Assembly (NCBI GenBank): GCA_025094145.1
Contig: JALLLS010000018.1
Span: 186,001 to 250,000, forward strand
Length of the DNA: 64,000 nucleotides
Origin: Spinellus fusiger
Taxonomy: Eukaryota; Mucoromycota; Mucoromycetes; Mucorales; Phycomycetaceae
Direction of reading: 5' to 3'
Part shown: positions 45,301-55,529 of the stretch, piece after piece
How the letters are laid out: each line of letters starts with the position of its first letter
How positions within the stretch are numbered: position 1 is the stretch's first letter
Position numbers and translations under genes: made by a program
Notes under the pieces: model-generated
The model's input: the letters and a program-made list of their open reading frames with translations, nothing else
Databases searched by the model: none
What the model was told of the DNA's origin: nothing

Positions 45301-47330
45301 ATATACCCAACTTTCCGGGTCTGTAATATTGCTACCTTTGGCAAGAAAAGTTTAAATAAAGCATACCTCTCACAAGTTAAAGAAGAGAAAAATAAGTTAT
45401 TGAATAGTATACTTTAGCTAATAATATCAAAAGATTATTATTTTATATGTCTCCAATGATATCTTTTAATAATTAAAGAAATCGAGTGTACCAAAAATTC
45501 ATTTAATAATCACTATGATCTACTTCAAGATCAAATCTTTAAATGAATAGTTTACCAGAAAATAAAGGCTACATTCAAGGAACATTAAACAAACTCACGA
45601 CTCTAGATATTAAACATAAATACAAGTAATATAAATGTTTTATTCTTTATGTAGTTGTCAGTGTTATCTAATGAAGAATCTAGACCAACAATTCTGACTT
45701 TATTTTATATATTTCTCTATCTTCAATGCCTTGGAAAATAGTCATGTACAAACTTTTTTTTTATATTTTAACTAGTGTGGTATCTCTAAACCCTATATTT
45801 TAACTTTATATTAAATCAAGCTCTTACAGTGGCTCATATCTTAAGCGTAAATGCACAAGCTGTTTATTTTCTGTTTTTCATTTAACTATTAATCGGAGTT
45901 AGTAGTGAGGTACACTATTATCTGAAAACACAAAACATAATTCAAGAAAAAGAAACTTATAAACTGAACCAATGGCTTACAAGAAAAGAAAAAGAAAAAC
46001 TATATCTAAAGAAAAGGGATGAGTGATGTATACCACACTTATTTTTTCCTGGGATATTTTTATTAGACAACACACTTTGAAAGTAAAAAAAACAAAACAT
46101 TAAAAAGATGTACATTTGTTGTTGGATGATAAATGTGAGCAATTGCACTATCTTTTTTGTCTTCATTTCATCGAAGATCATTTTCTGCTGTTAAACCATT
46201 CGGAGTAATAGATTGATCAATACTGCCAAAGATAATTATCAATAGAGTTCAATACGTTTTTATATACTTAGTCTTACAATAAACGGGATAGAAATAAATA
46301 AATTAGCAAGCCACACTGTAATTATATGATCCACTATTTCATCTGTATACTATTAATCTTACTTTCAAAAAATACTACTTATGGGAAGCTATTCATTATA
46401 AGATAATTAGCTCCCAATAAATATATTTCACTAGCGACTGTTTTTAAAGGCACATGAATCATAGAGACAGAATGCTCTAATCTTTATAAATGCTGCAATT
46501 TGTTAAAAAGAGCATGCATTTACTGTTGGATAAAGAGTATGCATGGTGCTAAATTACGTCAGCTGCACCATGCTTTGACAATGCCGCTTAGTGATATTGA
46601 AATGAATGAATGGATCAATAAATGAATAAATGATATTTGCATCACACTAAACATCTCACTGTAATATGATTCATATATCAATGTCATATTAAAGGAGATA
46701 AATATATGTTTGGACCAATGCAATGAACTCACTTAATTCTAAGTTAATGGACAGTGTAATTTCATCCTATGCGCGTTGCTTAAAAATGATATTAAATTAT
46801 TAGTAAAAGTATAATGAGACAGTAAAAGGTCATCTTGAGGTTATCTATAACCCAATTCCTTTTCTTTTACACAATAATAAACTATTTTGTCTTGCCTGTG
46901 AGTGAGTACTGGCTTGGTAACAATAAATAAAGTTAACTGTTATGATATACTATGGGTCCATTAAGGAAATACCTATAGCCTTATCTCATGCCGTTTAAAT
47001 TATACAACACACACAGTTGACATTAGATATCCCAACTAATGTCAATATTTTAATATAAATGTCTCTTTGTGTGTAACATCTACTGGCAAGTCTAATTCAG
47101 GCCAATACACGATTTAATATTTACTTCAAATGTATTTGTCTTAAGGTCACAGATAAGTGCTATTATTTTACCAATAGAAGAAGTCATTATGTTATTATGT
47201 GTTAGTGAGCTCCGAATGAAACGTATGACTTCCATTCTGGACTCACTCAACTAAACGAAAAGCAATAAATACGGGCTATTTTGAATTGAACACTACTCAT
47301 CAACTACTTCTCTCTTACATACACATTAAT
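42365..47330. other. AT-rich gene-free stretch, about 5 kb
   Basis: No gene could be supported. Apart from the LTR-like block at 44308-44777 it holds only AT-rich spacer with simple repeats, such as (AAAAT)n near 43622-43643, (ATT)n near 43790-43812 and poly-A near 44020-44050. The last 50 bp carry an AATAAATACGGG box before the first expansin-like gene. Confidence 0.65.
44308..44777 (-). mobile_element. Possible third solo LTR (different family)
   Basis: About 470 bp of distinct, less AT-rich composition within AT-rich DNA. Read on minus, it starts TGTAATGATAGGCATGAG and ends ...AGATCCTACA, so it has TG...CA ends. Flanks are GCAA and GTAA, a 4-bp near-match rather than an exact duplication. 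No second copy is in the window. Confidence 0.4.
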
Positions 47331-47762
47331 ATGCGCTTCTCTACCATCTCCATCATTCTCTCTGCTGCTGCCCTTGTCAGTGCCAACAGCAAGGATCTTT
47401 CTACCAATGTTCCTCGTGCTGAGCGCATCGTTAGTCAAAAGCGTAACCAAACCTTCAATGGCAGAGCCACATGGTTTATTCCCTCCACCCAGGGTGGTTC
47501 TTGGGGTGCTTGTGGTGGCTTTGAAGCTGACAACGCCTACATCGTCGCCTTGAACGCTCCCCAGTACGGTAACCTCGGTGCTAAAAGCGGCTACTGTGGA
47601 AAGAAAATCATCATCACCAGCGGCAAAAAGAGTGTCACCGCTGTCATCAACGATGCCTGCCCTGAATGCCCATGGGGTGCTCTCGATTTGACTGTCCCCG
47701 TTTTCAAGGCTTTGGGTAACTTGGATACTGGTATCATCCCCATTAGCTGGCACCTTGCTTAA
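47331..47762 (+). CDS. Secreted expansin-like / RlpA-type double-psi beta-barrel protein
   Basis: Single-exon gene of 143 residues with a signal peptide (hydrophobic core ISIILSAAALVSA after MRFST) and then one DPBB domain. Family features: FNGRATWFIPSTQGGSWGACG, DNAYIVALN, CGKKIIITSG, VTAVINDACPECPWGALDLT with the conserved Asp/Cys block, and IIPISWHLA at the end. Cysteines in ACGG, YCGK and CPECP could form disulfides. Such small fungal DPBB proteins are extracellular and are usually thought to act on or bind cell-wall polysaccharides; no enzymatic activity can be inferred. Coding GC is clearly above the surroundings. A paralogue with introns lies 1.3 kb downstream. Confidence 0.92.
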   Translation: MRFSTISIILSAAALVSANSKDLSTNVPRAERIVSQKRNQTFNGRATWFIPSTQGGSWGACGGFEADNAYIVALNAPQYGNLGAKSGYCGKKIIITSGKKSVTAVINDACPECPWGALDLTVPVFKALGNLDTGIIPISWHLA

Positions 47763-49037
47763 GCTCATTAAATGAGCCTGTTTATTGTTGTTTTATTTGG
47801 ATTCTCATTTGTTTAATAAATTAATTTATTTTCTTCGTACATACTATTACAATTTTGTGTACCCAATTTGATTTGAAGGGTTTGTATGATGTGTGTATGA
47901 TTAGTAGCAATAAGCATTAAAAGAAGCTTATTCAGCTAGTTTGGCTTGTATCTGAATTTGGCACAGCTCATTAGCCTCTATTGTTATAGATTTATGAATA
48001 AGTGGTTAGCGGGTATTCAAAGGTGACCAAAAGAAAGGAAAAAAGAAAAGGACCTATTGAGTGAGACCTTTCATCAGGGCGGGAAAACATTTTAATTCTC
48101 TCGCTGGTTGACAAATTACAACTGTGTAAACAAGACTGACAGATGATGCTAATAGGAATATGTATAGGAATAGGAATGGGGGATAAGCAAGGTAGAATTA
48201 TAGCTTCTATCGTAGTTTTTTTTTATGCAAGGGCATCAGACAAATGTCTCCTCTTTTATGTTGTTTGCAGAATTAACAACTCGTATTCTCAAGCCAAGTG
48301 GACTATGAAAAAGCAAGCTATCTTATTCTATTGCTATAAATATTGAACTATATAAATCCACAAGTTATCGTCTTTCACCTCCTCTTCTCCCTGTCCTCTC
48401 CTTCTTCACCTCCTTTTCTATACGCCCCTGTAAGTGTCCATCCTCATTAGAGCACACGTTACAGATTATGTAGTATGAATTCAATACCTGTGAATCTAAG
48501 AAGTGGCAAAAAGAAATAGGAATTCTATAAGAGAGTCTTTTGATGACTAACATACCGTACAAATTAGAAACATAATATTCTAAATGACATGCTGTAGACT
48601 AAGTTTGTGAATGCTATTTTTCTGTTTTTCTGTTTTTTTTTTACATTATGAAATGACTAAATAAAGCAAACCTCAGTATCAAAAAGAGATAGTGGGCCAA
48701 TACAAACTTAAGTAGAACAATTCTGGTAGGTTGATTACAGTGAAGCATAAGAAAAAGCAGGAGAGTTTTTTTTTCCGTGTACGTACCAAAGGTACCTAAT
48801 CACCCAAGTATCTTTACACACGCACACACTTTCTCTAGAACCCCTTTGACTCCTTTACTTCTTTTGCAATGAGTTGTTGAAAGATAAATAAAGAATAACT
48901 GTATTTTCTACTTATTCATTCTCTCTTTCGCTTGTTTTTATTTTAAAAAACATATATATTAATATATATCTATATTCTACACATCTGCTTTTTTTCCCTC
49001 TTTACGCCTCTACATTCTCATCTTCGGCCATCAAAAT
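47763..49037. other. Intergenic region between the two expansin-like genes
   Basis: No coding region recognised. Contains poly-T tracts, a pyrimidine-rich stretch (48375-48425) and an ACGTACC near 48781. The last part presumably is the promoter of the second expansin-like gene. Confidence 0.5.
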
Positions 49038-49690
49038 ATGCTGATACAAATAAAATATTTGCTAATTCTTTTGCTGATTCAGCTTATTACAACTGTCACT
49101 GCACATCGGTCATTTAAAGTGGATACCGCGAGAAGATCCGTACAACGTTCTCTCCACAAGCGCTATATGCCTCTTGTTGCTCGCAAAGAGCATGGATTTT
49201 ATGAAGGCTATGCAACCTTTTTTCATCCAGCAACAGAAGGTGGATCCACTGGTAATGGTCCTATTTTATTCTACTGAGAACATTACAGCTAACCATGACA
49301 AATTACACATAGGAGCGTGTGGACCCCATGAAGATGATAACAGTGAGATTGTTGCATTGGTAAGTAGTAGTCATGGGTTTGCAGTGATAAGATGTACTGA
49401 TCCTCGCATAGAACCTGGGACAATTTGGCGATGGTGGTCCTGCTAGTGATTGGTGCTTTAAAGAAGTGTTAATAAAGGCCGGAGACTATTCTACTGTAGC
49501 CACGATTAATGATGCCTGCCCTGGCTGTCGAGAAAGTAAGTGTCTCATCGTGATCTGTATTTCCATTGATCTAATATGATATAAAGATTCGTTGGATTTG
49601 ACACCTTCGGTTTTTTCACGGCTATCCAAACTGGATATCGGAATTATTCCCATTGAATGGTGCATTGTAGGTGAACAGGGGTGTTCTTAA
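49038..49690 (+). CDS. Second expansin-like DPBB secreted protein, 4 exons
   Basis: Paralogue of the gene at 47331. Introns (GT-AG, phases 1, 0 and 1) follow GGSTG, EIVAL and CRE, and splicing gives a continuous DPBB domain. Order: signal peptide (IKYLLILLLIQLITTVTA), a basic propeptide-like stretch with KR near residue 42, YEGYATFFHPATEGGSTG + ACGPHEDDNSEIVAL + NLGQFGDGGPASDWCFKEV + ATINDACPGCRE + NSLDLTPSVFSRL, ending IIPIEWCIVGEQGCS. The conserved NDACP block and the G-A-C-G turn are kept. It has extra C-terminal cysteines relative to the neighbour. Confidence 0.88.
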
Positions 49691-50520
49691 GATGGATGAC
49701 CTGTTCATCTTACAGAGGAAAAGAAAGAGAGCTTCCTTTTTCTTCAATTGTATTTTTCTTGCAATATTTTCACTGTCTTGTTATGTGTGATTTTCTGGTT
49801 TGTTTGTTTAGTAGGGAGAGATTACTTTATTATAAATGAAGCAACTGTAAGGAGACAGTAAATTGTTTTATCTGTACCCAACATTTGCTCATTTACCCAT
49901 TTACTTTTTTTTTTTTTTTGATTTCATAATGTATAAACATCAGTGAGAGGAAATAATTCTAAAGTTTCTGTGCACTCTGTCACCAAGTTTATTTATTCAT
50001 TCACTATTGATAAGAAAGGCTTTCAATAAATATATTCTTACATGCCTATCTTTTCTGTTTTTGTTATAGAAAGAGAGAGCAAGTATAAATAAAGGGGTCT
50101 ATACTAGCAATATCTTTTTATCATTTCTATTAGCTACATTTATTAGCTATTCTTACGAGCTATTCTTACGAGTTATTCTTATTAGCTATTCTTACAAGCT
50201 ATTCTTACAAGCTATTCTTATTAGTTATTCTTATCAACTATTCTTATAAATGGTTTATCCATAGCCCACCAGCAGCCCGTCTTCTCTCCTGCTGTTACAA
50301 CTAACCAATGAAATCTCATAGCCTACCTTACCTCTACCTACAAACATACTACCTTTTAATGATATTTATAGAAACCCTTTTCATGTCAACAGGGAAGAGG
50401 GTGTCTTATTTTTATATTTTTAAATAAAAAGCCAAACAAAAATATAAAATAAAAAGATCAGACAATCAATGTGCAAGTAAATAAACAGAAATAAACATTA
50501 AAGCAAGGAATACAGCAGTA
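49691..50520. other. Intergenic region with a 13-bp minisatellite
   Basis: No gene recognised. It holds a poly-T run near 49907-49919 and the 8-copy minisatellite at 50146-50249. Confidence 0.6.
50146..50249. repeat. 13-bp minisatellite, 8 copies
   Basis: Unit GCTATTCTTACGA and close variants (last three bases CGA, TTA, CAA, TCA or TAA), repeated eight times without gaps. Confidence 0.92.
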
Positions 50521-52324
50521 TCAACTAAGAATAGGCAGAAACTGAAATAAAATAAAATAATACTATGAGTAACGTGTGGCTCAAGGCCTTTTTCACTTAC
50601 ATTGCCCACAATGACACTAGGAAGATCAAAGATGTCTCTTTTGATAGTAAAGCAAAAGGTACAAGGCACTGGTTTCTGATGAGGTGTTTTTAGGATACAT
50701 GAGTAAACACAGGATTTGTCGGTATTGTCGAATGCATGCGTTGAGAACTTTTCCCAATACTCAACAGCTGACTGATTGTCCATCAACTAGAAAAGGAGTT
50801 GTGAAAGGATGAGTCTCTCCATAAAAGAGGGTCTGTTGCAGACACTTACTTCATAAATGTATGTTTTCTTGTTCAGCAATGTCTCTCGTGTCCACTTTGT
50901 TAAAAGTGAAAACTCTTTACCTACTAGACAAATTTCTCCCGTCCTTCGCCAAACAACAGTGGGAGTACCTGAGAAGCTGATCAGCTTTTCGTATTCCTAC
51001 AGAACCCATATATATATACACACATACGCGCACCCACACACCCACCCACACACACACCCACCCACAGATATACAGATATACAGATAAACACACACACACA
51101 CACATTTTCTTAATTAGCAGACCATTGACTGCAGGCCATTCCCATTATAATTACTAGTAGGGTTCTTTGGATGCACTTTTCCATAAACACTAAATCTTCC
51201 TCTGTCAGATTCATAATCAAGGCAAGAAAAGAAGGCCTGAACATGGCTAGCGACCGACTAATGCGCATCAAATCTTCTTGTGCCATTCTATTCACAGGTC
51301 AGACCCTCCCGTGGACTCCACTAAACTTACTTTTCTCTGACATGTTCAATAAGATAGTGGAATCCCTCTGCGTAATTGAACGGGTGTCGTACATTGTTGT
51401 ACACAGCCTCAGGGGTATCTCCAAGATTGCCCTTTCTTCGCCCGTGACTTGTGGAGGAAGAGGCATCGCGCTTTGTCTTTGAGGAAGGATATTTCTTTTG
51501 TACTGGTGAGGGGTGGCTGAGGAGACTTGTCTGTGAGAATGCCGTGGGTGAAGGAGAGGTAAAGGGATAACAGGACAGAGGTGTGGCAGGATCAAATGTA
51601 GTGCTTGTGTTGGCTGTGGGGTGGGCAGTCGTCGCAGTAGCATTTGTGGTGTCAGTAGCAGCAGGGGTGGTGGGTGGGTAATTCTGCTCAAGATGGGTGG
51701 TAGGAAGCAAAGAGGATATTGCATGGCCCATTGGATCCAGTGGTGCTTGGAGCATGTTTCCAATAAACCCATACTCCAGTCCTGCTGTTTCTGATCCAAA
51801 GTTCAGATCAGACAGGGAGAAGTTGAATAGCTGTGTATCGATGAAATTGGAATCTAATGATAAGCCTATTTATTTATTCTTGTTTGAAATACCCATGGAC
51901 GGCAGTGGTAGTGTGTTGATAATGGCAGCTGTTGTGGGTGTGAGTGGGTGTGAGTGGGTGTGCTATTCACTTACAATAATTGTCTTTGTTGTGTTTCTCT
52001 TTCCTTCTTACACTTGTTGTGCATGTGGTGACTAAATCTCGTCTAATGCAGTAGTGGCAAGGACGAACTAAAGAGAATGAGTCTGTGCAGTGGAGATAAT
52101 TACCTACAGCCGTCACAATTGAGCAGTGACTGGAGGAGAAGAAGAAAGAAGAAAGAAGAAAGAACAGTGAGAAGAGCATTCTTTCCTTTTGCGCTTACTT
52201 TTTGGCAGTGGAAACAAGGCTCGGGTTCGAGTGCTTTTGTAGAGAGCACTGGGCTTAGGGTGTCACAGGCAAAGAAGAGTAAGTCGGTGTCTTGCAGTCC
52301 ACTACAAGTCACACGATGTGACAT
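50521..52324 (-). CDS. ERT1/AcuK-like zinc-cluster transcription factor with PAS domain
   Basis: Predicted Zn(II)2Cys6 regulator of the ERT1/RDS2/AcuK group, which controls gluconeogenesis and non-fermentable carbon use. The N-terminal exon (52199-52324) ends CFHCQK; the next exons supply LLNCDG and [15 protein letters not shown], giving a CX2CX6C...CX2CX8C cluster. Then come family blocks [20 protein letters not shown] + FIGNML (about 51755-51830), a Thr/Pro/Ser-rich linker, [19 protein letters not shown] + [19 protein letters not shown], and the PAS-type domain [20 protein letters not shown] + [10 protein letters not shown]. The C-terminus is SVIVGN + FLPILS with the stop at 50521-50523. 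Splice sites in the zinc-cluster part are less certain: one donor choice gives CDGF, another would add an extra Cys. The start ATG is tentative. Confidence 0.85.
51014..51104. repeat. (CA)n-rich low-complexity intron segment
   Basis: CACACA and CCCACCCACA-type repeats on the plus strand, lying in an intron of the ERT1-like gene. Confidence 0.85.
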
Positions 52325-52735
52325 TGGCCAAGGGAAGACGAGCAAAAAGTAGGTCACCCGTAAAGAAACAAGGACTTGGACCAGTGGATGAATGCATGGG
52401 ATAAATAGCAGTGGAGTGATTTCAGCACATGACCCGGTCGTACAACAAGACATCTCATGAGAAAACGTCTTGTTTAGGCCGAGGAAAGGGAAGGGTCTGT
52501 GTTCTCTTATCTCTATTAAGTGACTGCTAAATACGCCATGGCATGGAGAGATTGAAAGATGAACGTTCATTAAGAGTGGCTGCCTTACAGACCTAGAAAC
52601 AGGTAAAGAAATGTCCACTCCACTCCATACACACATTCACATAGAACACATCCACTCCATACACACATGCTTTTCTCTCTATTTCTATTATTGTTTTGCT
52701 TACAAGTGTTTTATTTACAAACAAACAAATAACAC
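52325..52735. promoter_or_regulatory. Region between RACK1 stop and ERT1-like start
   Basis: 411 bp separating two minus-strand genes. It should hold the 3' UTR of RACK1 and the promoter and 5' UTR of the ERT1-like gene. A directly repeated CACTCCATACACACAT motif lies at about 52620-52670. No coding region. Confidence 0.5.
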
Positions 52736-53793
52736 TTAGAGAGTGCGGGACACCTGCCAGACACGGATGAGGTTATCAGTGTAGCCAGAGAACAAGGTGC
52801 TGCCATCAGCAGACCATGCAACAGACAAGCACTCGGGCTCACGGGCCTTTCTCTTGCCAACCTGGACAAATTCAGGACGGAGCTCATCGACAATGCTCTT
52901 GGATTCCAAATCCCAGATCTTGATGGCAGAGGAAGTGGCAGCGCACAACCAGTAACGGTTAGGGGAGAAGGTGAGGGCGTTGACAATGTCACCAGCCTCA
53001 AGAGAGTAGAGGTGCTTGGAGTCGTTCAAATCCCACAACATCACAATGCCGTCCTTGCCAGCAGAGGCGCAGAGAGAACCATCGGGAGACACGGTGACAG
53101 TGTTGACGTAGCCATTGTGGCCGATGAAGTTGGTCTTGAGCTTGAACTTGGTAAGATCCCACACCTTGACGATCTTATCCCAACCACCAGACACAATGAC
53201 GGGGTTGGCAGGGTTAGGGGAGAAGCGTACGCAAGAGACCCATTCAGAGTGACCATCCTGGACAATGTTGTACTTGCACTCACCCAATGTGTTCCAGAGC
53301 TTAATGGACTTATCACGAGAGCCAGACACGATCTGACGGTTATCAGCAGAGAAGGACACAGAGAGAACATCGTTGGTGTGTCCGACAAAGCGGCGGGTGG
53401 TGGTGCCGGTGTTCAAATCCCAGAGACGGAGGGTCTTGTCCCATGAGGCAGACAAGGCGAACTGACCATCAGAAGAGATGGCAATATCCTCAACAAAGTG
53501 GGAGTGGCCCAAGAGAGACTTGCGGGGGACACCATAGTTGAGCTCATCTCTGGTCAAGTGCCAGACAATAATAGACTTGTCGCGGGAGGCAGACAAGACC
53601 ATGTCAGGTGCCTCGGAAGTGGTGGCAATGGCAGTAACTATCCTTATTAGCCCTTACATTCACTCATGCTGTATATTTACCCCAGTTGCCGTGACCTGAT
53701 TTTGACAGTTAATATGAATCCATACGACGGTTGCATTCATCCATCTCATCCCACATTACCTTCAAGAGTGCCGCGCAGAGTGAGAGTGTCCAT
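52736..53793 (-). CDS. RACK1/CPC2 (G-beta-like WD40 ribosome-associated scaffold), 3 exons
   Basis: RACK1 is a seven-bladed WD40 protein on the 40S ribosomal subunit that links signalling kinases to translation. Exons 53760-53793 ([11 protein letters not shown]), 53681-53695 (a 15-nt microexon, GHGNW) and 52736-53637 give 316 residues, the normal family length. Blade motifs are clear: [94 protein letters not shown] and [13 protein letters not shown]. The introns are very short (64 and 43 nt). I found no C/D-box snoRNA in them, unlike yeast ASC1. The phytochelatin synthase gene starts 176 bp upstream on the opposite strand. Confidence 0.96.
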
Positions 53794-53969
53794 GATTGCA
53801 GGAAGAAAAAGAAGGATTCCTTGGACTGTAAGGGAGGGCCTAAAGAAATCAATCCTACAAAGCAAGTCCCATTGTCCGACTGTTCCGGAGATGCCGGTCC
53901 GCACTCGTATCGGCATAGAAATTGTGACTGAGAATAGCCTCTAGACTTTTCTCCTTTCTTGGTGTTGCT
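53794..53969. promoter_or_regulatory. Short bidirectional promoter between RACK1 and phytochelatin synthase
   Basis: 176 bp between two divergent start codons. It must include both 5' UTRs and core promoters. No clear TATA box; it is moderately GC-rich with a run of purines next to the RACK1 side (GGAAGAAAAAGAAGG). Confidence 0.6.
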
Positions 53970-55529
53970 ATGCAAAGACATGCTGCTATACTTGCTTCTC
54001 TAGTGAGGCAGCCACTGCGTCATGGACACCATGGGCTGGCTGTGGCTCTGTTGAGAAGAACTCCTATTTATTCTCGGGCAGTTTCTTCCCAAAAGTACTC
54101 CACGTCTTCCGATGCCCTCAACAATCTTCTCGACCTATCCAAAGACAGTGACGATATCGAATCTACTTTTTATCAACGAGCACTTCCTGTGAATTTGGAG
54201 CGACTGTCCTCTCCTGATGGAAAGAGACTGTTTAGGGCATCCATGGAAGAAGGGCATGCGGAGGGGTTCTTTCCTTTGACAGACAACTATACAACACAGT
54301 CAGACCCATCTTATTGTGGGCCCAGTTCATGCAAGTCTGAATCAAATTTATCTGTTGTTGTATGCTCCCTTGTTTATATTTTGCTTGTTAACAGTGGCCA
54401 TGGTGCTCAATGCAATGGGTGTGGATCCTAAACGGCGGTGGAAGGGTGTTTGGCGGTGGTACTCTGGTAAGATAGACAACAGTCATAGTGTCCACTCAAC
54501 ATACGCTTAGATGAGTTACTCGAGTGCTGCTCCAATAAAGAGGACATGAAAAAGAATGGCATTACCTTTAATGAATTTGCATGTCTTGCTAAATGTCACT
54601 GCAACGTCATTGCCAAGAGAATATACAATGTCTCCTTTGAAGAATTCAAAAAAGACGTGGAGACTATCACTACACGATCAAACCAGTTTATGGTTGTTTC
54701 CTTCTCCAGAAAGGGCCTTGGACAAACCGGCGATGGTCACTTTTCTCCCATTGCAGCCTACAATCAAAAGGATCAGAAAGTACTCATCTTGGACACCGCT
54801 AGATTCAAATACCCTAGCTTCTGGTGTCCTATTGAGACACTGTACGAATCAATGAAACCTATTGATAAGGAAACGGGTAGATCCAGAGGCTATTTTCTAT
54901 TAAGCTATGATTCAGAACATCCCCCCATCAATCTCTGCAAAGTCAGTAAGAATACAACCAGCCAAGAAGAGAAGGAGACCACCAACAGTCTCTTACCTGA
55001 CAAACTGAACTGGTCTACAATAGCCCAGGGCTTTTGTAAAAAGATTCCCGAGAATATGGCATTGGAAAACCCGGCCACATTGGAGCAAGTAGTGAAGATT
55101 GTGCTGCGAAATGTACCTACAGAATATACCACAGTACTTTTAAAACAGTCCATCGCCAATACTCACTCTTCAGATGCTGCTATTGTCTATATTAACCAAC
55201 TAATGCAAGATATCACCCATTTCTCTCTTTACCCTATTGTACTGCAGGCACTCTATCCTAACCGACAGTATTCACACAGTGCATCTCCTGATACTCAGGC
55301 TGCATTTTCAACTCTTTTCATCATGGGATCACCCTTTACTTTCTATACCTCATTACCACGTGAATTACAAGTCGCATTAAAACAGCATAGAGACAGAGAC
55401 TCTGTAAACGACAGAGCTAGACATGAGATCGATAGAGTGTCATTGCATGTGAATGAGCTAACAACATCATTTTGTGTTTGCAGTTCAGATGGGATGAAGG
55501 AGGGTGTAAAGATAAACAAAGTATGCTAA
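53970..55529 (+). CDS. Phytochelatin synthase, 3 exons, one GC-AG intron
   Basis: Gamma-glutamylcysteine dipeptidyl transpeptidase (clan CA papain-like fold) that makes phytochelatins from glutathione for heavy-metal chelation. Exons 53970-54330, 54395-54466 and 54511-55529 give 483 residues. Catalytic triad: Cys116 in YCGPSS, His221 in GDGHFSPIAAY and Asp239 in LILDTARFKYP. The spacing (105 and 18) matches the family. Other blocks are FYQRALPVNL, EGFFPLTDNYTTQSDPSYCG, MVLNAMGVDPKRRWKGVWRW, DELLECC and ITFNEFACLAKC. The first intron uses a GC donor (GCAAGT) right after the codons of the active-site region; the second is GT-AG. The about 60-residue N-terminal extension is Arg/Ala/Leu-rich with few acidic residues and ends before SSDALNNLLD, like a mitochondrial presequence. 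The C-terminal half is divergent. Confidence 0.94.

Noticed and set aside
47304..47768. 154-codon minus-strand frame over the first expansin-like gene
   Set aside because: Antisense of a clear DPBB gene with signal peptide.
49691..50145. tRNA or other structured RNA genes in the spacers
   Set aside because: I saw no sequence with convincing A and B boxes or cloverleaf here or in the other spacers, but a covariance-model scan would be needed to exclude them.
50146..50249. Regular repeats considered as a CRISPR array
   Set aside because: Units are contiguous 13-mers without spacers, in a eukaryotic genome.
53012..53446. 144-codon plus-strand frame inside RACK1
   Set aside because: Antisense shadow of WD40 repeats.
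53638..53759. snoRNA in RACK1 introns, by analogy with yeast ASC1
   Set aside because: The two introns are 64 and 43 nt and show no convincing C and D boxes.
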